A stretch of DNA of 60,349 bases from Mycobacterium sp. E796 (GTDB taxonomy: Bacteria > Actinomycetota > Actinomycetes > Mycobacteriales > Mycobacteriaceae): NCBI RefSeq assembly GCF_001672815.1, contig NZ_LZKK01000374.1, positions 1-60,349 on the forward strand. The letters are read 5' to 3'. A program made the position numbers and the translations under genes. Under the pieces are notes generated by a model. That model did not search any database. It worked only from the letters and a program-made list of their open reading frames with translations, and was not told the origin of the DNA. Positions 1 through 8,070 of this stretch are shown piece after piece. Each line of letters starts with the position of its first letter. Position 1 is the first letter of the stretch.

Positions 1-183
1 GACGAAATCTTCGCCCGCTCCGGCGGAAACGCGGCCCGGATGGACAAGCCCCTGCAACGGTATTGGCGGGACGTGCATGTCGGGCAGGCCCACGCCATCC
101 ACGTCCCCGGCACGGTCTACCACGCCTCGGCGCTGAGCTCCCTCGGCGTCGACCCGCAAGGTCCACTCCGAGCGATGATTTAG
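1..183 (+). CDS. HsaA-type flavin-dependent monooxygenase, C-terminal end (partial)
   Basis: The first 60 codons of the window read in frame 1 to a TAG at 181-183. They match the C-terminus of the acyl-CoA-dehydrogenase-fold monooxygenases represented by HsaA (3-hydroxy-9,10-secoandrostatriene-dione hydroxylase oxygenase). Visible features are an ARSGGNAA-type segment, then PLQRYWRDVHVG, then HAIHVPGTVYHASAL. HsaA uses reduced flavin from a partner reductase (HsaB) to hydroxylate the aromatic ring A of a secosteroid to a catechol. The next gene, 14 bp downstream, is a catechol-cleaving dioxygenase, which supports this role. The N-terminal part lies outside the window, so whether the whole gene is intact cannot be judged. 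The exact substrate is inferred. Confidence 0.82.
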   Translation, partial: DEIFARSGGNAARMDKPLQRYWRDVHVGQAHAIHVPGTVYHASALSSLGVDPQGPLRAMI

Positions 184-197
184 ACAGGGCGGCTTTT

Positions 198-1106
198 GTG
201 AGCGATCTGAAAAGCCTGGGTTACATCACGATCTCGACCAACGACGTCGACGGTTGGCGCCGCTTTGCCTTCGGTGTGCTGGGTTTCGCCGAGGGCAAGG
301 GCCCTGACCCGTCGGCGCTATATCTGCGGATGGACGAGCGGGCGGCCCGGCTGATTGTGGTGCCCGGTGAGACCGACCGCGTGCTCACCGTCGGTTGGGA
401 GGTGCGCGACCACCCGGCATTGCTGCGGGTGCAGGCCGCTCTGGATAGCGCTGGCGTGCCGTATAAACAGCTGTCGACCGAGGAGGCCGAGGCCCGCCGC
501 GTCGAAGAGGTGATCAGCTTCGAGGACCCCGCTGGCACCACGCTCGAGGTGTTCCACGGTGCGGTCCTTGATCACAGCCCGGTCATCACTCCGTTCGGCG
601 CCAGGTTCGTCACTGGTGATCAGGGTCTGGGCCACGTAGTGGTACCCGCGATCGATGCCAATGGGCTCTTCGACTTCTACACCGAGGTCCTCGGTTTTCG
701 GTCCCGGGGTGCGTTCCGGGTGCCGTTGCCCAAAGAGTTTGGCCCGGTGCGGGTGCGTTTCCTGGGTATCAATGAGCGCCACCACAGCCTGGCGATCTGC
801 CCGGCGGCCCATCAGCGCGACCCGCGCCTGGTGCACATCATGGTGGAGGTCGACACCCTCGACGCTGTCGGGCAGGCGCTGGACCGGGTCAACGCCGAGG
901 GCTTGCAGTTGTCGTCCACGCTGGGCCGGCATACCAACGACAAGATGGTCTCGTTCTACGTCCGCGCACCCGGCGATTGGGACATCGAATTCGGCACCGA
1001 CGGGATGCGGGTCGACGAAACCTATTACACCGCGGAGGAAATCACCGCCGACAGCTATTGGGGCCACCAGTGGCTCGGCGCAATGCCCGCGGCCATGCAG
1101 CCCTGA
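198..1106 (+). CDS. Type I extradiol ring-cleavage dioxygenase, HsaC/BphC-like
   Basis: A 302-residue two-domain vicinal-oxygen-chelate protein, the usual length for HsaC and BphC (about 300). The expected Fe(II) ligands are present: His146 (in GLGHVVV), His213 (in LVHIMVEV) and Glu264 (in DIEFGTDG). The start is taken as GTG at 198 because family similarity (SDLKSLGYITIS) begins there; the frame is open further upstream but would overlap the preceding gene. HsaC cleaves the catechol ring of DHSA in steroid ring degradation, while BphC acts on 2,3-dihydroxybiphenyl. Together with the HsaA-like gene it would hydroxylate and then open an aromatic ring. This is probably a paralogue rather than the main cholesterol-pathway hsaC, because hsaD and hsaB do not follow it. 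The specific substrate is unknown. Confidence 0.88.
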   Translation: MSDLKSLGYITISTNDVDGWRRFAFGVLGFAEGKGPDPSALYLRMDERAARLIVVPGETDRVLTVGWEVRDHPALLRVQAALDSAGVPYKQLSTEEAEARRVEEVISFEDPAGTTLEVFHGAVLDHSPVITPFGARFVTGDQGLGHVVVPAIDANGLFDFYTEVLGFRSRGAFRVPLPKEFGPVRVRFLGINERHHSLAICPAAHQRDPRLVHIMVEVDTLDAVGQALDRVNAEGLQLSSTLGRHTNDKMVSFYVRAPGDWDIEFGTDGMRVDETYYTAEEITADSYWGHQWLGAMPAAMQP

Positions 1107-1283
1107 CAACTCCTGTGTCGCCGCCGTCGGGCGGGCCAATGCTGAACCCCGTTGAGGGGTGCTGACCTGCGCTGTTCTCCACCTGGCTGGTCCAGATTCG
1201 AGCTGTGGTCGGTGGCACAGCCGACGCCGTGTGTGACAGCACCCACACCAATGTGGTAGAAATCCTTCTAGCTGAGATATTAC

Positions 1284-1291
1284 GACTAGTC
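1284..1291. promoter_or_regulatory. Short palindrome upstream of the IclR gene
   Basis: The perfect 8-bp palindrome GACTAGTC sits in an AT-rich stretch (about 1270-1300) directly before the Shine-Dalgarno GGAGG (1304-1308) of the IclR gene. IclR regulators often bind palindromes at their own promoter, so this is a candidate operator. The match is short and the role is inference. Confidence 0.25.
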
Positions 1292-1311
1292 ATACTGAAG
1301 TTTGGAGGACG

Positions 1312-2166
1312 ATGATGTCGGGAACCGGGTGCGACGCTGCCCCTGTCGATCCATCCACGCCGAGCGCAGTCATCGACCGCATCTCGCTGCTGTTGGACTC
1401 CTTTGAAGGATCGGGACGGTTGACGCTGGCCCAGATCGTGCGCCGCACCGGCCTACCACGATCCTCGGCACACCGGATGCTTGAGCGTCTGGTGCAGCTG
1501 CGCTGGCTGCGCCGCAGCGGCCGCGACTACGAGCTCGGCATGCGCCTGGTGGAGCTGGGGTCACTGGCCGTGCATCAAGACCGCCTGGTCCGCGCGGCCA
1601 CCCCGTTGATGGGCGAATTGCACCGCGCGACGGGGCTGGTCGCACACCTTGCGGTGCTGGATGGGCCCGATGTCGTCTACCTTGAGAAGGTCGGCGATCG
1701 GGTGATCGCCCTGCTGCCCACCCGGGTTGGGAGCCGTCAACCGGCGCACTGTACGGCAGTCGGCAAAGCCATCTTGGCCTTCGCCGACCACGACGCTGCG
1801 GTGGACCTACAGGCCCGCAAGACCAAGTACTCGATCTCGAGCAGCTCCCAGCTGGCCGCCGAATTGGCCAAGGTACGAGCTCACGGTGTGGCTTTCGAGC
1901 GCGAGGAATCACTGCTCGGGTTCGGTTGTGTGGCCGCACCCATCGGCAATCCCGGTGAAGCGGTCGCGGCGGTGTCGGTGTGCGGGCCGATGAATCGGAT
2001 GACGTTCGATCACCGGCTGGTCGCCCCGGTCCGAGTGACGGCGATGGGCATCTGGCGCAACGTCGATGACGGCGCGCAGCGCGTCGCACCCACCTTGCAG
2101 CCCCTGCGACCCCTGTTGGTTCCGCGCCCGGGCACCGAGCCGCAGCCGGCCCTGCAGTACGCGTGA
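1312..2166 (+). CDS. IclR-family transcriptional regulator
   Basis: A 284-residue protein with the standard IclR layout. An N-terminal winged helix (about residues 20-80) contains RISLLLDSFEGSGRLTLAQI, LPRSSAHRMLERL and a wing ending GRDYELGMRLVELG. An effector-binding domain (about 95-250) has HLAVLDGPDVVYLEKV and HCTAVGKAILAF. GGAGG at 1304-1308 precedes two ATGs (1312 and 1315), and the second has the better spacing. The stop overlaps the GTG of the esterase gene (GTGA), so the two are probably co-transcribed. IclR proteins commonly control aromatic or steroid catabolic genes, which fits the flanking ring-cleavage and oxidoreductase genes. The ligand is unknown. Confidence 0.9.
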   Translation: MMSGTGCDAAPVDPSTPSAVIDRISLLLDSFEGSGRLTLAQIVRRTGLPRSSAHRMLERLVQLRWLRRSGRDYELGMRLVELGSLAVHQDRLVRAATPLMGELHRATGLVAHLAVLDGPDVVYLEKVGDRVIALLPTRVGSRQPAHCTAVGKAILAFADHDAAVDLQARKTKYSISSSSQLAAELAKVRAHGVAFEREESLLGFGCVAAPIGNPGEAVAAVSVCGPMNRMTFDHRLVAPVRVTAMGIWRNVDDGAQRVAPTLQPLRPLLVPRPGTEPQPALQYA

Positions 2167-3095
2167 GCCTTGATCCACAGATCGGCGCCCTGATCGAGAC
2201 GCTGGACGCGAACTTCCCGCCGGTCCACACCATGACCGGAGCGCAGGCCAGGGCGACGATCCGGTCACGATTCGTGCCGGCCGCCGAGCCCGAACATGTC
2301 GCCCAGGTGCGCGACGAGGACATCCCCGGCCCGCGCGGCGACATAGCCGTGCGGATCTATTGCCCGGACGCTGGAGGACACACCAAACCGTTGCCGCTCT
2401 TGGTGTACGCCCACGGCGGCGGTTTTGTGTTCTGCGACCTGGACAGCCACGACGGGTTGTGTCGCGATCTGGCCAACCGGTTGCCCGCAGTCGTGGTTTC
2501 GGTGGCTTACCGGTTGGCGCCCGAGCATCGCTGGCCTGCCGCCGCCGAGGACTTGTACGCCGCCACCCAGTGGGCGGCGTACAACGCCGTGACATTGGGC
2601 GCTGACCCAGGGTGCATTGTCGTGGGCGGCGACAGCGCCGGCGGCAACCTTGCCGCCGTCACCGCGCTGATGGCCCGCGACCGCGGCGATCCGGCGCTGG
2701 CGGCCCAGTTGCTGCTGTATCCGGTGATCGCCGCCGACTTCGACACAGACTCTTACCGATTGTTCGGCCGGGGCTACTACAACCCCACGCCAGCACTGCA
2801 GTGGTATTGGGATCAGTACGTGCCTTCGGTGAGCGACCGCGCGCACCCATACGCCACACCGCTCAACGCCGACCTGAGGGCACTGCCTCCCGCGGTGGTG
2901 GTGATCGCCGGACACGATCCGCTGCGCGACGAAGGATTGGCGTTTGGCGCGGCGTTAGACGCCGCCGGTGTGACCACGGTGCAGCTGCGCTATGCCGGCG
3001 GAATCCACGGCTTCATGACGATGCCTGCGTTTGATATCGCACACCGCGCCCGCAAAGAAGCCGCCGCCGCGTTAACCGAAATCCTGCAGCGATAA
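2163..3095 (+). CDS. Alpha/beta hydrolase fold-3 esterase/lipase (HSL family)
   Basis: A 310-residue protein of the hormone-sensitive-lipase/Lip family. The oxyanion-hole motif HGGG is at residues 84-87, the nucleophile elbow GDSAGG has Ser158, the acid is Asp252 (HDPLRDEG) and the histidine is His282 (GGIHGF). Length and triad spacing are normal, so it should be active on short-chain esters. It starts at a GTG overlapping the stop of the IclR gene by 4 bp and ends 24 bp inside the convergent old-yellow-enzyme gene. In this context it may hydrolyse an ester made by the Baeyer-Villiger monooxygenase or an acylated substrate. That is inference. Confidence 0.9.
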   Translation: MSLDPQIGALIETLDANFPPVHTMTGAQARATIRSRFVPAAEPEHVAQVRDEDIPGPRGDIAVRIYCPDAGGHTKPLPLLVYAHGGGFVFCDLDSHDGLCRDLANRLPAVVVSVAYRLAPEHRWPAAAEDLYAATQWAAYNAVTLGADPGCIVVGGDSAGGNLAAVTALMARDRGDPALAAQLLLYPVIAADFDTDSYRLFGRGYYNPTPALQWYWDQYVPSVSDRAHPYATPLNADLRALPPAVVVIAGHDPLRDEGLAFGAALDAAGVTTVQLRYAGGIHGFMTMPAFDIAHRARKEAAAALTEILQR

Positions 3096-4310
3096 TGCCG
3101 TCGCGGGCACAGATTGTGCCGCACCGTAACGCTGCGCGGGGTCGAGCACGCAATGTGTGCGGCCAAACACCGTGACCATGCATTTATTGTTGTGGGTGCA
3201 GCGGCTGCGCACCGTGGGGTCGGCGATCATCGCGGCGACGAGGTCCGGCTCGCGCAGCAGTGCCCGGCCCATGGCCACGAAATCGAATCCCTCCCGCAGG
3301 CCCGTCTCGACGTGGTCGCGGTTGGTGATCCCGCCGAGCAAGATCAGCTTGGTGTTGCGCATGACGGGGACGAATTGACGGGCGTTTTGCAGCATGTACA
3401 GATCCTCATACGGATAGCTGCCCATCCCCCACTTACCGAAGACCCGCACCGCGGCCCGCATCGACGGCGGCATCACGGCGGCGAACTCTTTGACCGGGAC
3501 ATCGCCGCGGAACAGGTACATCGGTTTGAACACCGAGGAACCCTGGGTGAGTTCCAGGGCATCCAGGGCAGCGTCAGCGTCAAGTAGCTGGGCGGTCCGC
3601 AAGGCCTCATCGATCCAGATGCTGCCCGGCAGACCGTCGTCCATGTCGAGTTTGGCGATGACCGCGATCTGCCGGCCCACCACGCCGCGCACGTGAGAGG
3701 CGATCTCACGCACCAATCGCGAACGGTTGTCGATGCTGCCGCCGTAGACGTCGCGCCGGCGATTAATCAGCGGGCTCAGAAACGAGCTCGGCAAGTACAA
3801 ATGGCCGAAATGGAGTTCTACGGCGTCGAATCCAGCGTCGACGGCCAACTGCGCGGCGTGACCGAACTGAATGATCACCGCGCGGATCTCCTCGCGGGTG
3901 ATCTGACGGCAGTACGACATCGACGCGGGATTGATGAAGCGACTCGGAGCGACGGGTGTCAGCCCCGTGAGCTTCTTCTGGGCCACTACTCCGGCGTGAC
4001 CGAGCTGGGCCGAGATCGCGGCGCCTTCGCGATGAACTGCGTCAGTCAATTTGCGTAGTCCCGGCAGCGCCGCCGGGCTCATGACGATCTGGCCGGGGGC
4101 GCTGGCCCCCTCCGGTGACACACAGCAGTAGGCGACGGTGGTCATACCGACACCACCCTGGGCGAAGCTGCGGTGAAACTCGATCAGATCTTCGGTGACC
4201 AGCCCGTCTGGTGAGCGCCCTTCCGAGGTGGCAGCTTTAATCACCCTGTTACGCAACGTCGCTGGCCCCAGTACTGCAGGGGAAAACGGATCGGGCCGGG
4301 TCGCACTCAT
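3072..4310 (-). CDS. NADH:flavin oxidoreductase, old yellow enzyme family
   Basis: A 412-residue FMN-dependent TIM barrel. Typical OYE features are RNRVIKAATSEG near residues 20-31, QLGHAG (102-107), FDAVELHFGHLYLPSSFLSP (161-180, the active-site histidine region) and, near the C-terminus, GGITNRDHVETGLREG and MGRALLREPDLV for phosphate binding. Members reduce the C=C bond of enones or enoyl-CoAs. No C-terminal iron-sulfur plus FAD extension is present, so it is the single-domain type. The ATG at 4308-4310 is preceded by a weak AGG. The 3' end overlaps the convergent esterase by 24 bp. A role in reducing an unsaturated steroid or terpenoid intermediate is inferred from context. Confidence 0.88.
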   Translation of the reverse strand: MSATRPDPFSPAVLGPATLRNRVIKAATSEGRSPDGLVTEDLIEFHRSFAQGGVGMTTVAYCCVSPEGASAPGQIVMSPAALPGLRKLTDAVHREGAAISAQLGHAGVVAQKKLTGLTPVAPSRFINPASMSYCRQITREEIRAVIIQFGHAAQLAVDAGFDAVELHFGHLYLPSSFLSPLINRRRDVYGGSIDNRSRLVREIASHVRGVVGRQIAVIAKLDMDDGLPGSIWIDEALRTAQLLDADAALDALELTQGSSVFKPMYLFRGDVPVKEFAAVMPPSMRAAVRVFGKWGMGSYPYEDLYMLQNARQFVPVMRNTKLILLGGITNRDHVETGLREGFDFVAMGRALLREPDLVAAMIADPTVRSRCTHNNKCMVTVFGRTHCVLDPAQRYGAAQSVPATALSLQDFG

Positions 4311-4550
4311 CAGCTAACCTTGGCCTCGGTCGTGTTCAGGGTCAAGGCGGTCTCCCGATAGTCGGGAAGACCACGGCTGGCACCGGCCGTCTGCCTTACA
4401 GTCGGTGCATGGCTGGCGGCGAAGTGTTTGTGAATTGACTGGGTGGTGACCCGACCCGGCCGCGCCATCACTCCGCGTGTCCGAGTCGGACGTCCCGGTG
4501 GACGGGAAGGCGCGTGCAGTTCGGATCTTTTCATCACCTAGCTTCAAAGC

Positions 4551-4988
4551 GTGCGCTTCTGGTGTCGATTCGAGCAGGCTTGCGCCGCGCCAGCGCAGGT
4601 CGTTTACGACCTGCTTATTGATGTCGAGCGGTGGCCGGATTGGTTGGCAGGTGTGCGGAACGCCGTCTGGGAGTACCCGGGAGATCCGGACACGCGAGAA
4701 GGGGCCATACGCCAAGTCAGGGTGAGCGGCCTGGCCATGCGCGAGAAGATTCTCGTCGGCCACCGGCCGCACCACCACGCCTATGCCATCTTGTCTGGCA
4801 TCCCCGTCGCCGGCCACCGCGCGGACGTCCATATACACGACGCGCCGGGCGGATCCCTTATCGTGTGGCAATCGACGTTTCGCGCGCGAATCCCGTTCAC
4901 AGGGCCCATGATTTGGATGATGCTGCGCGCGAGCATGCCACGGATGGCCGGTGCGCTAGCCCGAGGTGCAGAACGCCAGCCGACCTGA
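4551..4988 (+). CDS. SRPBCC-fold (polyketide cyclase/dehydrase-like) protein
   Basis: A 145-residue protein beginning with a GTG. It shows the START/SRPBCC signature: an N-terminal beta strand, then APAQVVYDLLIDVERWPDWLAGV (about residues 13-35), a beta-sheet core, and a C-terminal amphipathic helix (MIWMMLRASMPRMAGALARG). This fold forms a hydrophobic pocket and is used by cyclases, aromatases and lipid-binding proteins. There is no catalytic motif to assign a reaction. It is divergent from the OYE gene, with about 240 bp between. A role in binding or shaping a hydrophobic intermediate fits the context but is inferred. Confidence 0.75.
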   Translation: MRFWCRFEQACAAPAQVVYDLLIDVERWPDWLAGVRNAVWEYPGDPDTREGAIRQVRVSGLAMREKILVGHRPHHHAYAILSGIPVAGHRADVHIHDAPGGSLIVWQSTFRARIPFTGPMIWMMLRASMPRMAGALARGAERQPT

Positions 4989-5075
4989 AGCGGCCTCACA
5001 GATCATCCCGACATCTGGTGCTGTGCCGATGCGTTCCCACATGACCGAGCGCCGAGGGCCCCGGGTTGCGCGACG

Positions 5076-5963
5076 TTAGAGCCCAGCGGGCAAAATATTG
5101 GGATTAGCAGTGGGGGGTGGTTGCAGCGGCGGGAGCAAACGGCCGCCGTCCAGGCTTCGCACCGGTAGCTGCTGCGACCACGGATAGTGCAGGCTGAACG
5201 CGATCAGTCCAGTGCGCTCAGCGGCCGGCAAGTGACACATCGCCAGCACCGTTTCGGCCAAATACTCCACCGGCTCGGTCGGGAAAGAGTCCGGAATCAG
5301 TTGTGCGGCACCGGGTGTGCGGATCGCCGTCGACGGGCCCACACAGTTGACCGCGATGTTGGCATCCATCAGTTCAGCGGCCACACCCTGGGTGAAACGG
5401 TGCAGCGCGGCCTTCATCGAACCGTAGATGACATCGCCGGAGGTTTTGTTGTATTCCCGGTAGGGACGGGCCGGGGCCAGCCCAGTCACTGAACCGATGT
5501 TGACGATCCAGCCCGCGCCCTGTTCGTGCATGTGCGGTATCGCGGCCTTGGTGAGAACGAAAGGTGTTCGCAGATAATGGTCCACGGTCCGGTCAAATGT
5601 GTCCAGGCTCATCTCCTCGATCACCGAATAGTCGGCGAACCCGGCGTTGTTGACCAGGATGTCGATGCGGCCGGCGCGCTCGAGCACCTCCTCGACCAAA
5701 CCCGCGCGCTGCGCGGGGTCTGCCAGGTCGGCGGCGACGGCGACTGCTTTGCCGCCCGCAGCTTTGATCAGTTCGACGGTTTCACCGATGGTGCCTGGCA
5801 GCGTCCGGGCCGTACCGGCGCGCGTCGACGAAGATGGGTTGTGGGATCGGGCCGTTACGACCACCGTGGCGCCTTCGGCCGCCAAGCGCTGGGCGATCGC
5901 GCGCCCGATACCGCGGCTGCTGCCGGTGACCAACGCCGTTTTGCCGCAGAGCATTTGGCTCAC
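5076..5963 (-). CDS. Short-chain dehydrogenase/reductase
   Basis: A 295-residue classical SDR. TGSSRGIG (residues 13-20) binds the cofactor, NNAG is at 105-108, and the catalytic set is Ser158, Tyr180 and Lys184 (YGSMK). After the second strand there is an unusual 20-residue insertion rich in Ser/Thr/Arg (about 41-60) and the C-terminus has a Pro-rich tail. Its start overlaps the stop of the upstream Baeyer-Villiger monooxygenase by 4 bp, so the two are translationally coupled. A dehydrogenase that makes the ketone for a BVMO, or oxidises its product, is a common pairing. Substrate unknown. Confidence 0.9.
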   Translation of the reverse strand: MSQMLCGKTALVTGSSRGIGRAIAQRLAAEGATVVVTARSHNPSSSTRAGTARTLPGTIGETVELIKAAGGKAVAVAADLADPAQRAGLVEEVLERAGRIDILVNNAGFADYSVIEEMSLDTFDRTVDHYLRTPFVLTKAAIPHMHEQGAGWIVNIGSVTGLAPARPYREYNKTSGDVIYGSMKAALHRFTQGVAAELMDANIAVNCVGPSTAIRTPGAAQLIPDSFPTEPVEYLAETVLAMCHLPAAERTGLIAFSLHYPWSQQLPVRSLDGGRLLPPLQPPPTANPNILPAGL

Positions 5964-7891
5964 CGCAAATCAAAGTCCTCTTCGACGGGAGCACGGTGGC
6001 TATGCCACACATCCACGAGCCGGTAAGGGAATGCGGTCACGATCCGTCCCCCGCCCGACCGGTAATAGGTATGTGCCGTCGGGGTATGGCACCACACGGT
6101 GCCAGCCATCGTCGCATCGATGGCAGCGACATAATCGTCGTAGGCCTGCGGTGTCACTTCGATGGTGGATGCTTCGCGCAGCGCCATCAACTGCAGGCAT
6201 TCCATCACGTAGTGCACCATCACCTCGACACCGAAGTTGTGTCCGGCACCGTGCCCTGGACTGTAGTTAGGGGCCGAGGAGATGAACAGGTTCGGAAATC
6301 CCGGCACGGTCCCACCCCGGTAGGCGCGCGGACGATCACCCCACTCCTCCGTCAGTCTCTTGCCGCCGCGGCCGCGAATATCCACGGTGGACAGGAAATC
6401 CAGATAGTAGCCCGTTGCATAGATGATCACATCGAGGTCAATCTGGCGGCCATCGGCGGTCACGATGCCCGCCTCGTTGACCCGCGCGGGTTCGCTGGCC
6501 TCGACGTCGACATGCTCGCGCGCCAGGGCCGCGTAGTAGCCGCCCGGATCGCGGATGATGCGCTTGCCGTAGGGCGCGAAGTCCGGAGTGACTTTGCGGG
6601 CCAGCTCGCTGCCCGCACCGAAGACCTGGTCAATGTAATTTCGACAGAGCTGAAGCAACGCGTCATTGGCTGGCGAGATCGACAGGTGCTCGGCAGCCCA
6701 GTCAGGGTCATACAAGATGACCGGGTAGTTGTTGTCCCCTGTCCCCCAAAACGACTTGAGCCGGTGCCAGTTCGCATAGTAGGGCAGGCGGGTACCCAGC
6801 CACCGCTGATAGTCCGGGACGTCATCGGTGGCTCGCCGCCGCGGTGCCACCCAATGCGGTTGACGTTGAAAGACGGTCAGGTGCGCCACGTCGTTGACGC
6901 ATGCATCGACGATTTGCACCGCGGTGCATCCTGCGCCGATGACGGCGACCCGCTTGCCGGTGAGATCCAGCTGCGGGTCCCACAGCGCGGAATGGACCGA
7001 GATGCCCGAAAATGTTTCGCGGCCGGGCAAATCCGGCCAGCGCGGCCGGTTAAGGTAGCCGGCGGCCGGGATCACGACGTTGGCGTAACTGACGTCGCGG
7101 GTGCCGTCGGGGCCCACCGCGTGGATCTGCCACTGGTTGCGTCGCTCCTGCCAGTGCAATGCTTCAACCTCGGTGCCGAACCGGGTGTGTTGGCGCAGAC
7201 TGCTTTTATCGGCGACCGAGACCAGATAGGACTGGTACTCCGGGCCCATCGGGTAGTAACTCGACCAATCACCGTTGACCTCGCGCGACAACGAGTAGTA
7301 CGCCGAAGGGGTGTCCACCCCGATACCGGGATAGGTGGTGGTGTACCAGGTGCCGCCAACTTCGTCGTTTCGCTCGAAAACGAGGTAGTCGATGCCGGCG
7401 TCCGCGCAGGCGAGCGCAGCCGTCATCCCGGCGATACCTGCGCCGATGATTGCGACGCGAAAGCCGTCGGGAAGTTTGGCCGAGCGCGGCAACACCGGCT
7501 GTGCGGGCTGAAACCCGCCTTGCTCCAACAACAGCGGCAAATACTCGGCGTCGACGGGACCCCCGAGTGCCACCGGAGCGATCCGCGCGAACAAATCCGG
7601 GTCATCGGCGGGCACACCCTGGTGGGGATCGGGTGAGAAGACCGCGGCCAGCACCGCCTCCACCAGTTCGGCGGTGGTCTGGGGATCGGTGACTCCGGCC
7701 TGCTCCGGGGGGTCAGGCACGTAGGTGATTTCGGGTGCGAACCGCTCGACGACCTGCGGGTTACCGGTCAGCTGTGCCAGTACGGCAACCAGGACCCCGG
7801 CGTCGGCTTTGCTCAGGTTGGCCCGCAGTTCGTCCGGATCCACCTCTGCCCGCAGAATGTTGCCAGTCGTGACGGGGGCACCTGTTCTCAT
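5960..7891 (-). CDS. FAD-dependent Baeyer-Villiger monooxygenase
   Basis: A 643-residue flavoprotein. The FAD Rossmann motif GAGIAG is at residues 150-155, followed by FERNDEVGGTWY. The Baeyer-Villiger fingerprint FxGxxxHxxxW is complete at 294-304 (FSGISVHSALW), and a second dinucleotide motif starts GAGCTAV near 319 for NADPH. An N-terminal extension of about 140 residues precedes the FAD domain, as in the larger BVMOs of actinobacteria that act on cyclic and steroid ketones. The enzyme inserts oxygen next to a ketone to give an ester or lactone. It is first in a two-gene operon with an SDR, and about 180 bp separate it from the divergent acyl-CoA ligase gene. The substrate ketone is unknown. 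Confidence 0.93.
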   Translation of the reverse strand: MRTGAPVTTGNILRAEVDPDELRANLSKADAGVLVAVLAQLTGNPQVVERFAPEITYVPDPPEQAGVTDPQTTAELVEAVLAAVFSPDPHQGVPADDPDLFARIAPVALGGPVDAEYLPLLLEQGGFQPAQPVLPRSAKLPDGFRVAIIGAGIAGMTAALACADAGIDYLVFERNDEVGGTWYTTTYPGIGVDTPSAYYSLSREVNGDWSSYYPMGPEYQSYLVSVADKSSLRQHTRFGTEVEALHWQERRNQWQIHAVGPDGTRDVSYANVVIPAAGYLNRPRWPDLPGRETFSGISVHSALWDPQLDLTGKRVAVIGAGCTAVQIVDACVNDVAHLTVFQRQPHWVAPRRRATDDVPDYQRWLGTRLPYYANWHRLKSFWGTGDNNYPVILYDPDWAAEHLSISPANDALLQLCRNYIDQVFGAGSELARKVTPDFAPYGKRIIRDPGGYYAALAREHVDVEASEPARVNEAGIVTADGRQIDLDVIIYATGYYLDFLSTVDIRGRGGKRLTEEWGDRPRAYRGGTVPGFPNLFISSAPNYSPGHGAGHNFGVEVMVHYVMECLQLMALREASTIEVTPQAYDDYVAAIDATMAGTVWCHTPTAHTYYRSGGGRIVTAFPYRLVDVWHSHRAPVEEDFDLR

Positions 7892-8070
7892 GGCAGCGAG
7901 TATCGAACGCCCGGATCGCCAGGTGCGCGGTCTTGTCTACTGAGCGGGACACTGCCGCCACACGTTGGCCCCACCGCGCCTAGCGTGTCGGGAGATCTAC
8001 TGGCTAGGCGGGGTCAGCGGTTGCACGAGTTGCTCGCACGGCCGCGCCCTCGACCGGCAGGAATGGCATT

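Noticed and set aside
4310..4537. A short minus-strand frame overlapping the OYE start
   Set aside because: No ribosome site, no protein-like composition, and it would overlap the SRPBCC promoter region.
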